Counted from the stretch's first letter, positions 25,181-37,092 are shown. The stretch is 64,000 bases of DNA from Chrysaora quinquecirrha (GCA_014526335.1 JACTAT010000060.1:3031445-3095444), one strand, 5' to 3'. Notes: generated by a model not told the origin, from the letters alone. Translations and numbers: made by a program.

Positions 25181-25218
25181 CATGCGTGTGTGTGTATGTG
25201 TGTGTGTGTGTGTGTATA
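25181..25218 (+). repeat. (TG)n microsatellite
   Basis: A run of TG dinucleotides with a few interruptions directly precedes the LINE fragment. The open frame that starts in it is extended artificially by the repeat. Confidence 0.7.
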
Positions 25219-25221
25219 CAC

Positions 25222-26226
25222 GCAGACGCTTTTCGGGTAACAATAGACAAGCCACAAATTTATCTGAAGAATTTTATTCCTTCAAGAGAACTACAATATC
25301 AATGCGATGATGAATCAGTTGAATCAAAATTTGTTGAGATAACTTTGGCAAACAATGAGAAATTATTATGTGGTGTAATCTATCGCAGTCCTTCGTATAA
25401 TAATCATGAACCACTACGCAATTTGCTGAACCAGATCATAGAATCAAAACAGCATCAGCATATTCTAATCACAGCAGATTTTAATTACCCAGAGATAAAC
25501 TGGGAAAAGCACACGACTATAACTGATTGCTATCACCCGGCTAACTTGTTTTTGAATACAATTTATGACTGTTTTTTGATGCAACATATTCATCAGCCAA
25601 CAAGAAATCGAGCGAACCAAAAATCAAACTGCCTTGATCTTGCATTAACTACAAACAAAAATTATGTACAGAAAGTTGAGCTTATAACCCCTTTAGGTCC
25701 GAGTGATCACATGGTAATTGAATTTATGTACTGCTTAAAATCTGAATCAAATTATAACCCCATTTGTGAAAAAGAGAGGTTTTCGTATGAGAAGGGTGAT
25801 TACCTGAGTATAAATGAATTCTTTAAAGAAATAGACTGGAGGAGAGAAATTAAAGGTCTCGATGTAACAGATATGATGAATTTTCTTGATTCTAAAATAC
25901 AATTTGCTATGAAGAAATTCATCCCAAGCGTTTTCACCAAAGAAGATTTTAGTAATATACCATCGTTTTCATCCAGTTATAAAGGATCAATTATTGAAAA
26001 TATCGACATAAAAGAAAACGATGTTATAGAAATCTTGCATTCATTAAATTCATCACAATCTCCAGGTCCAGATGGTTTACACCCTCGGGTTCTAATGGAA
26101 ATCAGTTATTCAATCGCAAAGCCTCTGACTTATATTTTCGAATTCAGTATGAATACAGGAAAGCTCCCTGACATTTGGAAGCTAGCTCTTGTAACCCCGA
26201 TTCACAAAAAACACTTTCGCTTGTAA
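25222..26226 (+). pseudogene. Truncated LINE ORF2 (endonuclease plus start of reverse transcriptase)
   Basis: One open frame holds the C-terminal half of an AP-type endonuclease (CGVIYRSPS, LITADFNYPEINW, CLDLALTT, GPSDHMVIEF) and then the RT N-terminus (SQSPGPDGLHPRVL, ALVTPIHKK). The join at KKFIPSVFTKEDFSNI skips the usual linker, so an internal deletion is likely. The 5' end of the endonuclease and most of the RT are missing. It stops exactly where the segmental duplication begins (about 26,212). The family resembles CR1/L2-type LINEs. The frame is open despite truncation, so the insertion may not be very old. Confidence 0.75.
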
Positions 26227-27773
26227 ATAGTGCAGACTTACCGTAAAAACTCTATTAAGCCCCCTCTCTAAAGTGAAAATTTGGAATAAGCCCCCCACCC
26301 TCTATTGAGTCCACTTATTTTTGCCATTCGACAACATTTCCATAGTTAACTTATGAAATGCAAAAAATTTAGTGCTCACGTTTTTGTCATACTAAAGCTG
26401 TCTCATAACTAATAATTACTATGTAAGGACGACGCTCATGTGATCTGATGTTTACAATTACTTATACAGTTCATATTTTAGAGCCTGTGTCATCTTCCAA
26501 AATATAATTTGCACCCCTTGGGCGTATCAAAGCAATTTTGGTATGCATCAAATATATTTGAGTATATTAATTACTATAGTATCTTATTATGCACTGCATT
26601 GCCAGAGAAAGAATGATTAGCCAAGACGACTATGAAGTAGCAAAATCAGACAGTTTGAACACATTTTGGCCCCCTTTCCAAAACTTTTTCTTATCGCCCC
26701 AAAGCACATTGTTTCAAATCGCAAAGATCCACTCTCCAACGCTAGCCTTGTTTTTAAAGTTTATGTAGCCATTGAAACTTTTTTGAAGAATAATAACGGT
26801 CCAAAAAATACAGTATGATTCGCAAAAAAATGCGTCTTACTTCTCCATATCATAGAAACTTTGATGTATCTGATGATAGGCCACCAAAATACGCAGCTTC
26901 CGTAGGCCTTGCTTACTGGCCTTGCAATAGATGACAGAAAAAAGCGCCAAGAGTGTGTTAGACAATATATGCAAATAGAGGGGCCTCGAGTTAGACTGAC
27001 TTCTTAATCTCCTTGCAGGGGAGTAGCCAACTAGGTTGTTGTCCAGAAGGTCATAGGCTCGATTCCCAAACAAGATAGTACTTATAACAATTATGGTAGC
27101 CAACTGAAATAAGCAGACAGAATTATTGATGTCACTACAAATAGTAACGTCTATTCGAAAATCTCAAGAAATTGAATATCGAGTTTCCCTACGGAACGAG
27201 AAATCAGAAAGAAAAAGGCCGTACCTTTCTACGGTTAGGCTTATCTGCGGCAGTTAACGTCATGCGAGACTCTATACGAATTCCAATATTGCTTATTGGT
27301 CTCCCTTCTCTCAGTGTTAGTTCAATTACCTGTGATGAAATTTGCAAAAAACACTCATTGATATTTTCAGAAAATGACTTCTGACTTCCCTTTTCAAGAA
27401 AGGAATACCAAAACAAAATACCCAGTTCTGGACAAATACCTTCTCTCTGGTCTAACATTTCCGGAAATTAACAAAATACATTATTTCTGGTTTGTCTTTT
27501 AACAAAACGCCTTCTCTCTGGTTTATCATTTCCAGAAATTTTTAAATAACAAAAGGAATACAGTTTATTCCAGCCCAGATTTTCCAAAACAGCAATTAAC
27601 GACAGAGAATGTTGACTCTTACAATAAAGCATAGGATTCATTGTTTTTAAACATGAACTAATAGCTTGCATATGAACTGACTAGCTCAACAAGTGGAAAA
27701 CGACAAATATAATAAAAAGTCAGATTAAATGACGCGACGATTCATTGCCTCATTGACCCATACACAAGAGTTT

Positions 27774-29693
27774 CACCCCGTACAACGTGGTGTGCAGTAA
27801 CGTGGAGGATGTGCAGTATAGTGGAGGGTGCCAATACAACGTGGAGGGATACCATCATGTAAGTAGAGGGTGCCAATACAACGTGGAGGGTTATCATCAT
27901 GTAAGTGGAGGATGCGGAGTATCGTGGAGGGTTATCATCATGTAAGTGGAGGGATATCATTTCTAACGTGGAGGATACCATCATGTAAGTGGAGGATGCG
28001 GAGTATCGTGGAGGTTATCATCATGTAAGTGGAGGATATCCTATTTAACGTGGAGGATACCATCGTGTAAGTGGAGGTGCCAATACAACGTGGAGGTTAT
28101 CATCATGTAAGTGGAGGATGCAGAGTATCGTGGAGGGTTTTCATCATGCAAGTGGAGGGATATCATTTTTAACGTGGAGGGATATCATCATGTAAGTGGA
28201 GGATGCGGAGTATCGTGGAGGGCTATCATCATGTAAGTGGAGGGTTGCGACGAATACTGAAATGTTGCAAGGAAATTGCATGGAAGTTAGAGAGGATGGC
28301 CCTCTCTAATAGTCATGAAAACTCTGCTTGTACTGTATTCGAAGAAATGGTCGATGTGATAAATCGTGTTTACTTATTAGAATACTGTACATACGCCAAA
28401 ATGTAAAACGCAGACCTTCAGTACGATTGACTTTCCTAACTGATGCTCGGAAATTTTGCATTGATGCAACAATGAAAAAGGCCAGGCAATGCAACTACAT
28501 AAATATGATTGTTCTTCCGTAAAACAACCCGAGTCAACTGTTTTAATTGAAATACACAACACGAGAACCCGATTTGAAAAGAGTTTTATCATTTATGCCA
28601 CGTCCACTGCATGGATGGCAAGGGAAAGGGGTCAAGTGAGATGCAAAGTTTTGAGCTTTCTCTTGCGTTGCTTTTGTAAACAAAGCTAAACCACATTTCC
28701 GCCATCACGTAAATAGGATTTTTTGCAGCATGATCACAGAATTAATTTAAGCGCTCTATTTACAACATAACAAACAAATCACCCGAAAGGAAAACAAAGT
28801 GAGTAATAAATATTAAAAACTTTGGTTTAGCTTTGTTTACAAAAGCAACGCAAGAAAAAGCTCAAAACTTTGCATCTCACTTGACCCCTTTCCCTTGCCA
28901 TCCATGCAGTGGACGTGGCATAAATGATAAAACTCTTTTCAAATCGGGTTCTCGTGTTGTGTATTTCAATTAAAACAGTTGTCTCGGGTTGTTTTACGGA
29001 AAAACAATCATATTTATGTAGTTGCATTGCCTGGCCTTTTTCATTGTTGCATCAATGCAAAATTTCCGAGCATCAGTTAGCAAAGTCAATCGTACTGAAG
29101 GTCTGCGTTTTACATTTTGGCGTATGTACAGTATTCTAATAAGTAAATAAGATTTATCAGATCGACCATTTCTTCGAATACAGTACAAGCAGAGTTTTCG
29201 TGACTATTAGAATAGGCCATATCCTCTCTAACTTCCATGCAATTTCCATGCAACATTTCAGTTTTCGTCGCAACCCTCCACTTATATGATGATAACCCTC
29301 CACGATACTCCGCATCCTCCACTTACATGATGATATCCCTCCACGTTAAAAATGATATCCCTCCACTTGCATGATGATAACCCTCCACGATACTCCGCAT
29401 CCTCCACTTACATGATGATAACCCTCCACGTTGTATTGGCACCCTCCACTTACACGATGGTACTCCGCATCCTCCACTTACACGATGGTATCCCTCCACG
29501 TTAAATATGATATCCCTCCACTTACATGATGATAACCCTCCACGATAATCCGCATCCTCCACTTACATGATGATAACCCTCCACGTTGTATTGGCACCTT
29601 CCACTTACATGATGGTGTCCCTCCACGTTGTATTGGCACCCTCCACTATACTGCACATCCTCCACGTTACTGCACACCACGTTGTACGGGGTG
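27774..29693. mobile_element. Foldback element, 1.9 kb near-perfect palindrome
   Basis: It begins CACCCCGTACAACGTGGTG and ends with the inverse. AGTTT on each side (27,769-27,773 and 29,694-29,698) is the probable target duplication. The outer arms are built from short tandem units containing GTGGAGG with ATCATCATGTAAG, CGGAGTATC and TATCATTTTTAACG. The inner arms (28,250-28,690 and 28,820-29,270) are near-identical inverted unique sequence. The centre, about 28,700-28,800, is the spacer. No transposase is visible. Confidence 0.8.
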
Positions 29694-29724
29694 AGTTTTT
29701 CAAACAAATTTCTTCCTTTTCCAG

Positions 29725-29822
29725 GCAGAGATAACCAGTACGAAAGGGTATCAAAGCACAAGGTCGCATACAGTAGCAATTTTAAAGACTTTCAATATTA
29801 TATGGAAGATAACATGGAAACG
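29725..29822 (+). pseudogene. Duplicated discoidin exon (orphan copy)
   Basis: A 98-nt copy of exon 24026-24123, with acceptor TTTTCCAG and donor GTATGA still present and the frame open (SSNFKDFQ in place of SNNGKDFQ). The next exon, with the domain end and stop, is not found downstream, so it cannot make a full discoidin domain. It could only function as a read-through alternative exon. Confidence 0.75.
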
Positions 29823-29840
29823 GTATGAAGTTATTTATTC

Positions 29841-32800
29841 TGTCGTCAAAAAACTAACAACAGGCTGCCGGCCGCATCCACAGATGCTTGTGTCAAAGAA
29901 CATTGATGAAATTATTGTTTCAGAGAAACGAGACGAAGCGGCAGATATGGCTCAATCAAAAAAGCAGCAATTACATGCATCTGTATGTCTAATTAACCTA
30001 TTTCACATGGGGTATTTTCTGTTGATTTTGCAAGGGGTGCATTTTACGCCCCCCTAATTTTCGCAGTACATGTTGCAGCTACAGTTACCAAACTTGGTAC
30101 AAAGCATCAAGACCTCATGGAGATTCTTAATATACATTTGGATTTTAATTAGTCACGTGACGCATTGCTAAGCAACAGATTTTTCGCCGTTTTATTTATG
30201 CATTTATCGAGCCCCAAACATTTTTTAAAAAATTTTTTCCCATTTGGACCAAAATCGGACATTTTTTTGAGACCACGCCTCACAATTAGCACCTAATCAA
30301 TAGATTAGGGTGTGACAAAAAACTTTTTGTCGATTTGTATATTAAATATAATGCCCAGAGCACCAGTCCAGAAAGTTTGAGCTTTCTGTCGCAATTGTAA
30401 CACCGTTTTTATATGGGGGGGGCAAATATGCCCCCCTTGCGTGTTTACAGTCATTTTCGACCCCGTGTGGAATAGGTTTAACTCGATTTTTTTTTGCTTT
30501 TCCATGGTAATTTATAGGGAGTGGTCGATATGCACCACTTCTGCTTTCCATTACATGCAGGAGAATTGGAATGAAAGTTGAAACCCCTATGACGTGTCAA
30601 ATATGCACTTTTGATTTTATGACGTTATTATGACATCATTTTCGATTTTTAGAACTTGAAATTACCAATTTTAAGATTATATTTAAGGCCCTCTTACATT
30701 GAAAATTTGAGGTTCAAAAAGAGGTATCGTAGGCACCAACGGCGTGCAAAAAACACAGAGTTTTTGGAAAGAATTAATTGACACATCCACGAAAAAATTA
30801 TGCTTCTATATTTTTTACATGTGATATTAACTTTAAATGCTGGTCGAAAGCCCTTCTGAATGCCAATTTAACAGGCTTAACAGACAAAATTTAAATTATC
30901 AGCAAATTCTTTCTAACTTCGAATCACCGAACGAGTTCGACAAAGTTTTTGCGCGCCACATCTTCAAATTGGCAGACATGAAGAAAATACTTTTAAAAGT
31001 ACATCCAGTGTTTGGTTTTATTATTTTCTGTTGTAATGTTGTATAAGATACAATATTTACAAGACAAAACCTCTAAAACTCGTCTTGGATTTACACCCTT
31101 CCTCCTTACACGCCTTTGCTCACGGCTGTACTTACATTTTTGTCCAGAGGGGAAACATTCACTGTCCAAACATGGACAACTAATCAATTTATGAGTAAAA
31201 CAAACATTCTTCTTTGTATTTATAAAAAACTTCAATTGTTTGCTCTTAAAATGTGTATTCGGGGTTCTTTTAGGACCCAAGAAGAAATTTAGGTCATATT
31301 CAACGTGCCTACGGAAGATGTCCCCAAAATCATATTTCTATAGTCGAAAAAAGCAAGAAAGATCAATAGATAGAAAAAAATGAAATCGATTTAGAAAAAA
31401 TGTTTTACTACTTTTGAAGCCTTTACCACTTTTAAGCTTCTCTTTTTCAACGTGTGAGAGCTATGAGAATGGATCTACCATTCCCAATGGAACCAGCACG
31501 TGAAGCCAAATTCTTTGGTCAAATCTAGAGGGCGCAAACTCGGGAGGATCAGATCAACCAATCAAATCAAAGTAGATTTGTGTGATATCTATACCCCGTG
31601 ACATACCTCTAATTATCCTTTGTTTACCAAGTGTAAGTGCATGAATTTAATAAATGGGGGATCAGTAGTTTAGGAATAATCAGGACTCTCTTTACTGTAG
31701 AATTGTAACCTGAAGTTTAAGGGACGAATCGGAGAGGAGTTACGGAAAATTCAGTTTGTTTAATTACGGACAAAATATGTAAGCAGATTATGGACGCGAA
31801 AATTCAATTATCCATAATTTGTTATGAAAAAATGTTTGCAATGATCCTAGAGTCCCTTGTTTGGTCTTGGATTATGCTGGGTTACTAGGCTGCAGTCTGC
31901 ACAAATTTTAGAAGAGAAAACTTGAATTGTAACCAGTTGCAGTTACTGCGTGGCTCTTCCCTTCGTAATATGTAGGAAAGCTTATTAAGTATTCGGACTG
32001 TAGTTTTGCAACCTGGACAAGAAAACTCTTCAACCCAACGAAAACGTTGTGTTCTAAGAACATGATTCTTCACCACAAACAAGTACCTTGTTTTAGAGAA
32101 TGAAAAGGTTATCGCGTACAGCATCGCCTGACTAAGATAAATATTTTGCTTTGTGAAAAGGTTGACAGAACAAGCTTAAACAGCACCATAAATGACATAA
32201 TTTCCCTTGTTATTCTGTGAAGAAACGAACGTCTAATTGCTAGCTTCAACTCGATCCAAGCATCTGTCTATAACATCATCTCTCACGTGAAAAAAAAAAG
32301 ATTATTACGATTATACCTCTGCGTCCTGAGTTTCAGTGAAATTAATACTAAGGCTCTTCTGACTGACGTACACATCAAACCCATTTTGTAGGAGGATAAG
32401 TTGAAAGAAAAAAAGCTAGTTAATAAGCCATTGCAGGTCTTTGTACGGTGAATGGATGCTTTGGCGAAGAAAATTTTGGTATCTAGACCCTCTAAAACGG
32501 CTATTTTGGCAATTTGAGCACCTCATCTTTGGAATGAAAGAAATAATAAACCCGCAAAAAAGAGAAGGAAAACCCTTAGAATTTCAAATTAAAACTGTAG
32601 AAAACTTAACAGTTTATATGATCGGCTTTGCTCTGGTGAAGATTCACCTGCAAGATAAGAAGAATGATTTTGCGTGTGGTCGCACGACGTACGGCACGAA
32701 ACGATTGTAATATCTATCCGTTTTTAAGAATTGGCTCACAAAAACTGCAGATATCGGTCATTGTGGGGCCCTACTCATGGCTGTAATACTTCGGTGTATG

Positions 32801-33559
32801 TAAATTATCTTCTCGAACTTTCACGGAAAGGTCCCGTAATTTTTCTGTTACGTTCATCAATTAGAGAGCCCGGAGGGCAATCACCACTTTGCCTCCGTAA
32901 AAACACAAAATTCGAAAGTCAGATTTTCACTGACCTTAACTTTTCTACGTGATCGATGACGTCACAACCATTGATTTGCCAGAACGTTCTCAAGTCTTAA
33001 AGTAACCACCCACCACCAAAGAGTCCAAAACTACTTCAAAAATTCCGGTTACCCAAGTTTACTAGAATGTTGCCAAAAAATTCCCTGTCTAACCTATTTA
33101 AAAATATTCTATTGTTTTTGGTCCATGTTGCTCTCACATTTCTAGTCGGAAAATTTAATAATACCTTCTCGCATGTCCCTTCCTATTAAAAAAGTGAAAT
33201 GACCGAAAGCGAGATTTCTGAATTTCAGTTCGAACGTAGAAGAATTATTTTACCATCGGTCTGTTATCTTTGATTTTCTAGGGATCCTATTCAGAAATTT
33301 GCGGCAACCCGATACATGATCTTGCTACATATTGCATGTGAACTTTTATAACAGCATCACATACATTGCTGACAAGATACATACATTTTGAGAGAATTTT
33401 TTTTCAAGATGCGAGACCATCCCGAACTTTCCCTTCGTTTGTTTTGAACTCTTATTAACAGTTTAGCTCTTCCTCTATCATTATCTTAAATGTTTTGGTT
33501 TTTTCACACGTTTGATATCTAAGCCATTTAGTTATAATATTTTATTTACCTGGGCCTTA
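29841..33559. other. Gene-poor spacer
   Basis: No gene is supported. It contains the dispersed repeat near 30,490-30,675 (see 24,967-25,142) and G/C homopolymers near 30,413 and 30,430. The remaining open frames are short and unlike known proteins. Confidence 0.35.
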
Positions 33560-33960
33560 TTAGTTGTGCGAGGGTGCCTAATTATCATGAATTCTGTTTT
33601 CTTGGATTGGCATTTGACTTGATCAATCGCATCCAATCAGAACCATTTATCAGCTCTTCTTCTTTCTTATTTACTAGTTCTAACAATTTAATGATGTAAC
33701 TGTTCGATACCGGCCTTGAAAGCTTTCAAAAATTTTCAAAGATATTCATGTATATTATGAAGAGAAGAGACCCGACACAGGATCCCTGTGGTATGCCATA
33801 TGTTAATTCTTGAAAGACCAAACAAACTTTCTTTCAAGATAGCAAACGCTCATTTCTCAACATGTTTAGGGGCCTGCTCTTAAAAATTTCTATTGCAATG
33901 ACCCTATATTTTTTTGCCCAGGACCTCACTCTACAATACAACCGAATAGCTCAGGGAAAA
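33560..33960 (-). pseudogene. LINE reverse transcriptase fragment
   Basis: On the minus strand, 33,801-33,740 encodes GIPQGSCVGSLLFIIYMNIF, the conserved RT block just before the catalytic strand. Further on, about 33,610-33,565 reads KKTEFMIIRHPRTT, the block after it. The segment between is disrupted by stops and frame changes and lacks a readable catalytic YxDD. It is a dead non-LTR element. Confidence 0.65.
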
Positions 33961-34966
33961 TAGTTTTTATACGCTACGGAAACACTCCAGCAACACCAAA
34001 CCCTGTCAGCAAATTAGGCTGCTTGGCCTTTTGCACCCTTAAACATGCTTTTAGTCTTATCCCTGAAGATATTGAAAGAAAGGTTTCATAACAGAACTTG
34101 TTAACAAAATTCGTGTCAGCTTTCTGAGATCTTTGTCCGCGTTACAACATTGTATATTTCGGTCTCCGTCTGCGTAACATCAGCAGCGCTAAATGATCAA
34201 TCCTTTTACATTTACAATACCCACATTTACAACCTCTGCGAAAAAATAAAAAAGCTTTCAAGTATGTTCAAAAATGTTTCCGCTGCTTCTTGCAATATTG
34301 AAATTTTTTTTATTTACTCAAAGACTACTCTGCGAAAATATAAAAACTGCCAACTTACTATTTCCCTTTGCTCAATAATGAGAGAAGGTATCTTCCGAAA
34401 GGTTGCCTGTTAGATTATCTTGATAATTACGTGATAAAAGTCAAACAGCAAAATTTTATGGTGTGGTAATTTTTTTAAATCGTTTACTTTTCCCTTACAT
34501 CTGTAGGACCTATAGTGTACGATATTTAGAGGGGGGGGGGGGCAGCCATGATCAGTGTAACTGTGTACCGGCTTTTTTTGCAAGCATACCAGTCAGTATT
34601 CAGTTTTCACGCAAGCGCATATTATGGCTTTGATTACCGTTTACCATGTACAAGAGTGCGCTTGCACCACACCGGGTCGCTTTTAAGCTTGTCGTACCAT
34701 ATACCGGGTGCTCTCTACGGGTCGTTCAATAATTACGTTCAATAATTACGTATAAAAATCCTCGATAAAGTATTTTTTGTATAATTTGTCAAAAAAGACG
34801 TTGTTTTAGTTTTACCACAGTTCTCTTTTATATACTTTGTAATGTACATAGTGTTTTAATATCGAATTCGAATCAATGGACGCAAAACCACTCATCATAC
34901 TGCGGAACAAAGGAGCCGCGTACAGTTGCCAAAAGCGCTGAAACAAGAAAAGTACAACCGCAAAGA
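33961..34966. other. Spacer left of the BEL element
   Basis: No gene recognised. A G12-like homopolymer lies near 34,533. The BEL insertion at 34,972 interrupts sequence that continues at 60,831, and the joined flank has no family I recognise. Confidence 0.35.
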
Positions 34967-34971
34967 GTTGC
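34967..34971. repeat. BEL target site duplication (left), GTTGC
   Basis: GTTGC abuts the left LTR and is repeated at 60,826-60,830 after the right LTR. Five bases fits BEL/Pao integration. Confidence 0.9.
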
Positions 34972-35268
34972 TGTTGTGTAGTTTTAGGGAGTAAGACAGA
35001 TCAGAGTAGAGAAAGACTCGTCTTCGTTTTCATAGCATAACATAACACAACAAATCCAAAAGCACTACTGAATAATCGTGACAAAAGCTTTACTAAAAAC
35101 CTTGAAATTCAATACAAGCTATGATCTTTGACATTTGGCATAATCTTCCAAACACGATACACGAATCATTGCAAAGCTAAAGCTATTTTTAAATCAAGCA
35201 ATACATTTTATCCAGATTACATAATATTAATAAGTGATATTCAATACGAGGCTTCAGAGTTCTCAACA
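34972..35268 (-). repeat. BEL 3' LTR
   Basis: 297 bp, TG...CA ends, one mismatch with the other LTR. It lies downstream of pol because the element reads on the minus strand. Confidence 0.92.
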
Positions 35269-35281
35269 CACTCCCCCGGTT
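35269..35281 (-). other. Polypurine tract
   Basis: Immediately inside the 3' LTR the minus strand reads ACCGGGGGAGTG, a purine-rich tract where plus-strand DNA synthesis would be primed. Confidence 0.7.
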
Positions 35282-35400
35282 TGATTCACGGAAGTGATCA
35301 AAACTAAATACTTATACATTGATCATGCTTAAAAATATATAAAAAATAACAAAATGATTACACAATGAAAAAAGGTTGATTGAATACAATTGCGAGTTTT

Positions 35401-35833
35401 TTAAGAGACTTGATCTCGCCTAACAAGTTCACCGATAACAGCAGCGTTCCGCTTAGGTCTTGCTGGCTGCTGCGCTATGCGCTGCGTCGCTTGCTGCGCC
35501 GGCTGCGTGTTTTGCAACGGCTGCGCGCGTTGCTGCGTGTCCTGTTGCATGCTGAGCAGTCTAGGATTAGTTGCCTTGAAGATCTTATTAGAAGAATCGG
35601 TACCAATAGTTCTACATCTTACTTCTAGTGGAATAAGAAACTTGATAGCTCTTGTAAAAGTCTTATTCTTACCTTCACCTGAGGCTACCTGAATCTTTGC
35701 AGAACGCACTGAGCCATCTTGACCCTTCAGCAACTCCAACACTTTACACAATTTCAAAAATGATCTTTTCGTCTGTTCGTTCCGTAAAACGACGACATCT
35801 CCAACTTCAATCCTTGACTCTGCATTGCTATTT
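35401..35833 (-). pseudogene. BEL pol C-terminus (DUF5641-type domain), separated by the Polinton
   Basis: The minus-strand frame contains LRNEQTKRSFLKLCKVLELL and a Gln/Ala-rich tail ending RRDQVS before a stop at 35,401. This is the small C-terminal domain that follows the integrase in BEL/Pao polyproteins. Its upstream partner (integrase core) lies beyond the Polinton at 51,728. The frame is open from the Polinton edge, and the CTATTT duplication at 35,828-35,833 belongs to this codon series. Confidence 0.8.
35828..35833. repeat. Polinton target site duplication (left), CTATTT
   Basis: CTATTT precedes the terminal AGTAGGTTG of the Polinton and is repeated at 51,728-51,733. Six bases is the Polinton standard. 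Confidence 0.92.
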
Positions 35834-35881
35834 AGTAGGTTGTAAACAGTGGGACCTACTCCAGGGCGGCTCCTACTCCAG

Positions 35882-35923
35882 TGACGTCATCAGTGACGTC
35901 ATCAGGTCGCGCTATAGCGCGAC
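35882..35923. promoter_or_regulatory. Tandem CRE sites and 18-bp palindrome (left TIR)
   Basis: Two perfect TGACGTCA motifs (35,882-35,889 and 35,894-35,901) are followed by the palindrome GTCGCGCTATAGCGCGAC (35,906-35,923). TGACGTCA is the consensus for CREB/ATF bZIP factors. The same trio occurs in the right TIR at 51,637-51,678. Binding is inferred. Confidence 0.65.
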
Positions 35924-36082
35924 GGTTTTTAGCCGGTTTTTCCAGCCTCGTTTTCAAGAGTCCCAGATCCTAGCGCACGCGGCTCATACTACCAATAACA
36001 TCATTAGATCGCGCTATAGTACGACGAGTTTCTCCAACCTCAAGAGTTCCTTAACCGCTAGCCTTGTTTCCGATTTAACAAT

Positions 36083-36108
36083 CTAGAATTTTCCAGAATG
36101 TTCCAGAA
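36083..36108. promoter_or_regulatory. Heat-shock-element array A
   Basis: GAA and TTC triplets alternate every five bases: GAA 36,086, TTC 36,091 or 36,092, GAA 36,096, TTC 36,102, GAA 36,106. It lies upstream of array B in the left TIR. Confidence 0.6.
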
Positions 36109-36140
36109 CGTCCCTAAGAATCCTCTTATCTGATTGGTTA

Positions 36141-36193
36141 GAACTTTCCAGAAGTTTCCAGAAGTTTCCAGAAAGTTCCACAAGATTCTAGAA
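36141..36193. promoter_or_regulatory. Heat-shock-element array B, 11 pentamers
   Basis: Triplets start at 36,141 and every 5 bases to 36,191: GAA, TTC, GAA, TTC, GAA, TTC, GAA, TTC, CAA, TTC, GAA. Only one of 11 departs from the HSF consensus (alternating nGAAn and nTTCn). An inverted CCAAT box (GATTGG) lies directly before (36,132-36,137) and another after (36,213-36,218). It is about 110 bp upstream of the TIR gene start. Confidence 0.8.
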
Positions 36194-36226
36194 ACGAGAA
36201 ATCCGGCAATCTGATTGGTTAATAAT

Positions 36227-36260
36227 TCGAACGTCGCGTTCGATCGATCGATCTATAAAA
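36227..36260 (+). promoter_or_regulatory. Core promoter of the left TIR gene: palindrome plus TATA box
   Basis: TCGAACGTCGCGTTCGA (36,227-36,243), then CTATAAAA (36,253-36,260), about 40 bp before the ATG at 36,301. The sequence AAATCAGTTCAGTT between TATA and ATG is shared with other copies and probably spans the initiator. Confidence 0.7.
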
Positions 36261-36300
36261 TCGAAGCGTAAGACGAAATCAGTTCAGTTTGAAATTAATC

Positions 36301-36978
36301 ATGAAGAGAAGTAGTCAAGAAGCAGGTTTTCAACAAACTTCATCAAAGAAGAGAATTCGATTTTCTTGCGATGTTTGCCAGAAACACTTTAGCTCAAGAA
36401 TCAAAATGAGATGCCACATGATGTCTATACATTCAACCCCATCTATTCTATCAACTTCTCAAATTATACGTTGTGGAAAGTATTTACAACTGCCTACATA
36501 CATCAAAAACAAGCGAGCCGTTCTCAATGTACAGAACAGAGACGATAAATGCTTCGTCTGGGCAATCCTATCCCGTCTACATCCACGATCGCAGAATCCA
36601 GAGAGAGCCGCGCCATACCGGCGATACTTAGATGAACTTAACTGTGAAGGATTGACATATCCAGTAAATGCATCTGATAAAAAGATGATTGATACATTTG
36701 AAATAAACAACAACATTTCAATCAATATCTATATGGATGAAGATGGTGAAATTGTACCAGTAAGAATAACTGGAAATAAACGCGAAAAACATGTGCATTT
36801 GCTATTAGTATTCAATGACGATGGTGAGAGTCACTATTGCTGGATAAAGGACTTGAGTCGTCTTTTAGCAGGTCGTGATGGTCATAAAAATAAACGAAAA
36901 CGTTATTACTGTCCTCTATGCTTATCAGGATGTAAAACTCAAGAAAATTTGGAAAAACATAAAAAGTTATGTAAATAA
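36301..36978 (+). CDS. TIR-encoded zinc-finger / putative cysteine-protease-like protein (left copy), related to the PolB N-terminus
   Basis: A 225-residue protein. The N-terminus has a C2H2 finger (C23, C26, H39, H44) in FSCDVCQKHFSSRIKMRCH. A middle domain begins YLQLPTYIKNKRAVLNVQN and contains DDKCFVWAIL (C84) and, later, SHYCWIKDLSRL. The C-terminus has a second finger, YYCPLCLSG...KHKKLC. The same domain series forms the N-terminal part of this element's PolB (48,559-50,138). The Cys and His blocks resemble papain-fold proteases, but that function is my inference. ATG 36,301 is chosen because it follows the TATA box and matches the right-hand copy. The frame is fully open, unlike PolB. 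Confidence 0.75.
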   Translation: MKRSSQEAGFQQTSSKKRIRFSCDVCQKHFSSRIKMRCHMMSIHSTPSILSTSQIIRCGKYLQLPTYIKNKRAVLNVQNRDDKCFVWAILSRLHPRSQNPERAAPYRRYLDELNCEGLTYPVNASDKKMIDTFEINNNISINIYMDEDGEIVPVRITGNKREKHVHLLLVFNDDGESHYCWIKDLSRLLAGRDGHKNKRKRYYCPLCLSGCKTQENLEKHKKLCK

Positions 36979-37092
36979 AAGACATGTTTTTAATTTCCCC
37001 GAAACATTCGTTTAAATACTAACATTAGAATATCTGTGAATTGTTTTAAAGCTGTAAAAATTATTGTAAGTTCTACTTCACAAACTTTTAAA

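Larger units (their letters stand above)
26212..29840. repeat. Segmental duplication, copy 2
   Basis: A direct duplicate of 22,134-24,140, enlarged by the foldback element at 27,774-29,693. It ends just after the copied discoidin exon, where similarity stops (about 29,841 versus 24,142). It lies downstream of the astacin stop codon. Confidence 0.7.
35834..37075. repeat. Polinton left terminal inverted repeat
   Basis: Matches the inverse of about 50,630-51,727. Similarity runs from the first base to about 37,075 (last shared phrase near GTAAGTTCTAC), then stops. It is about 150 bp longer than the right copy because of extra heat-shock-type repeats. It contains a whole gene (36,301-36,978). 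Confidence 0.85.

Noticed and set aside
28306..29188. Mirror-image open frames inside the foldback element
   Set aside because: Each appears twice because the arms are inverted copies. No recognisable protein.
36141..36193. Reading the TTCCAGAAGT repeat as a simple microsatellite
   Set aside because: Other arrays in the element keep the GAA/TTC phase with different spacer bases, so phase conservation is not explained by simple tandem copying.
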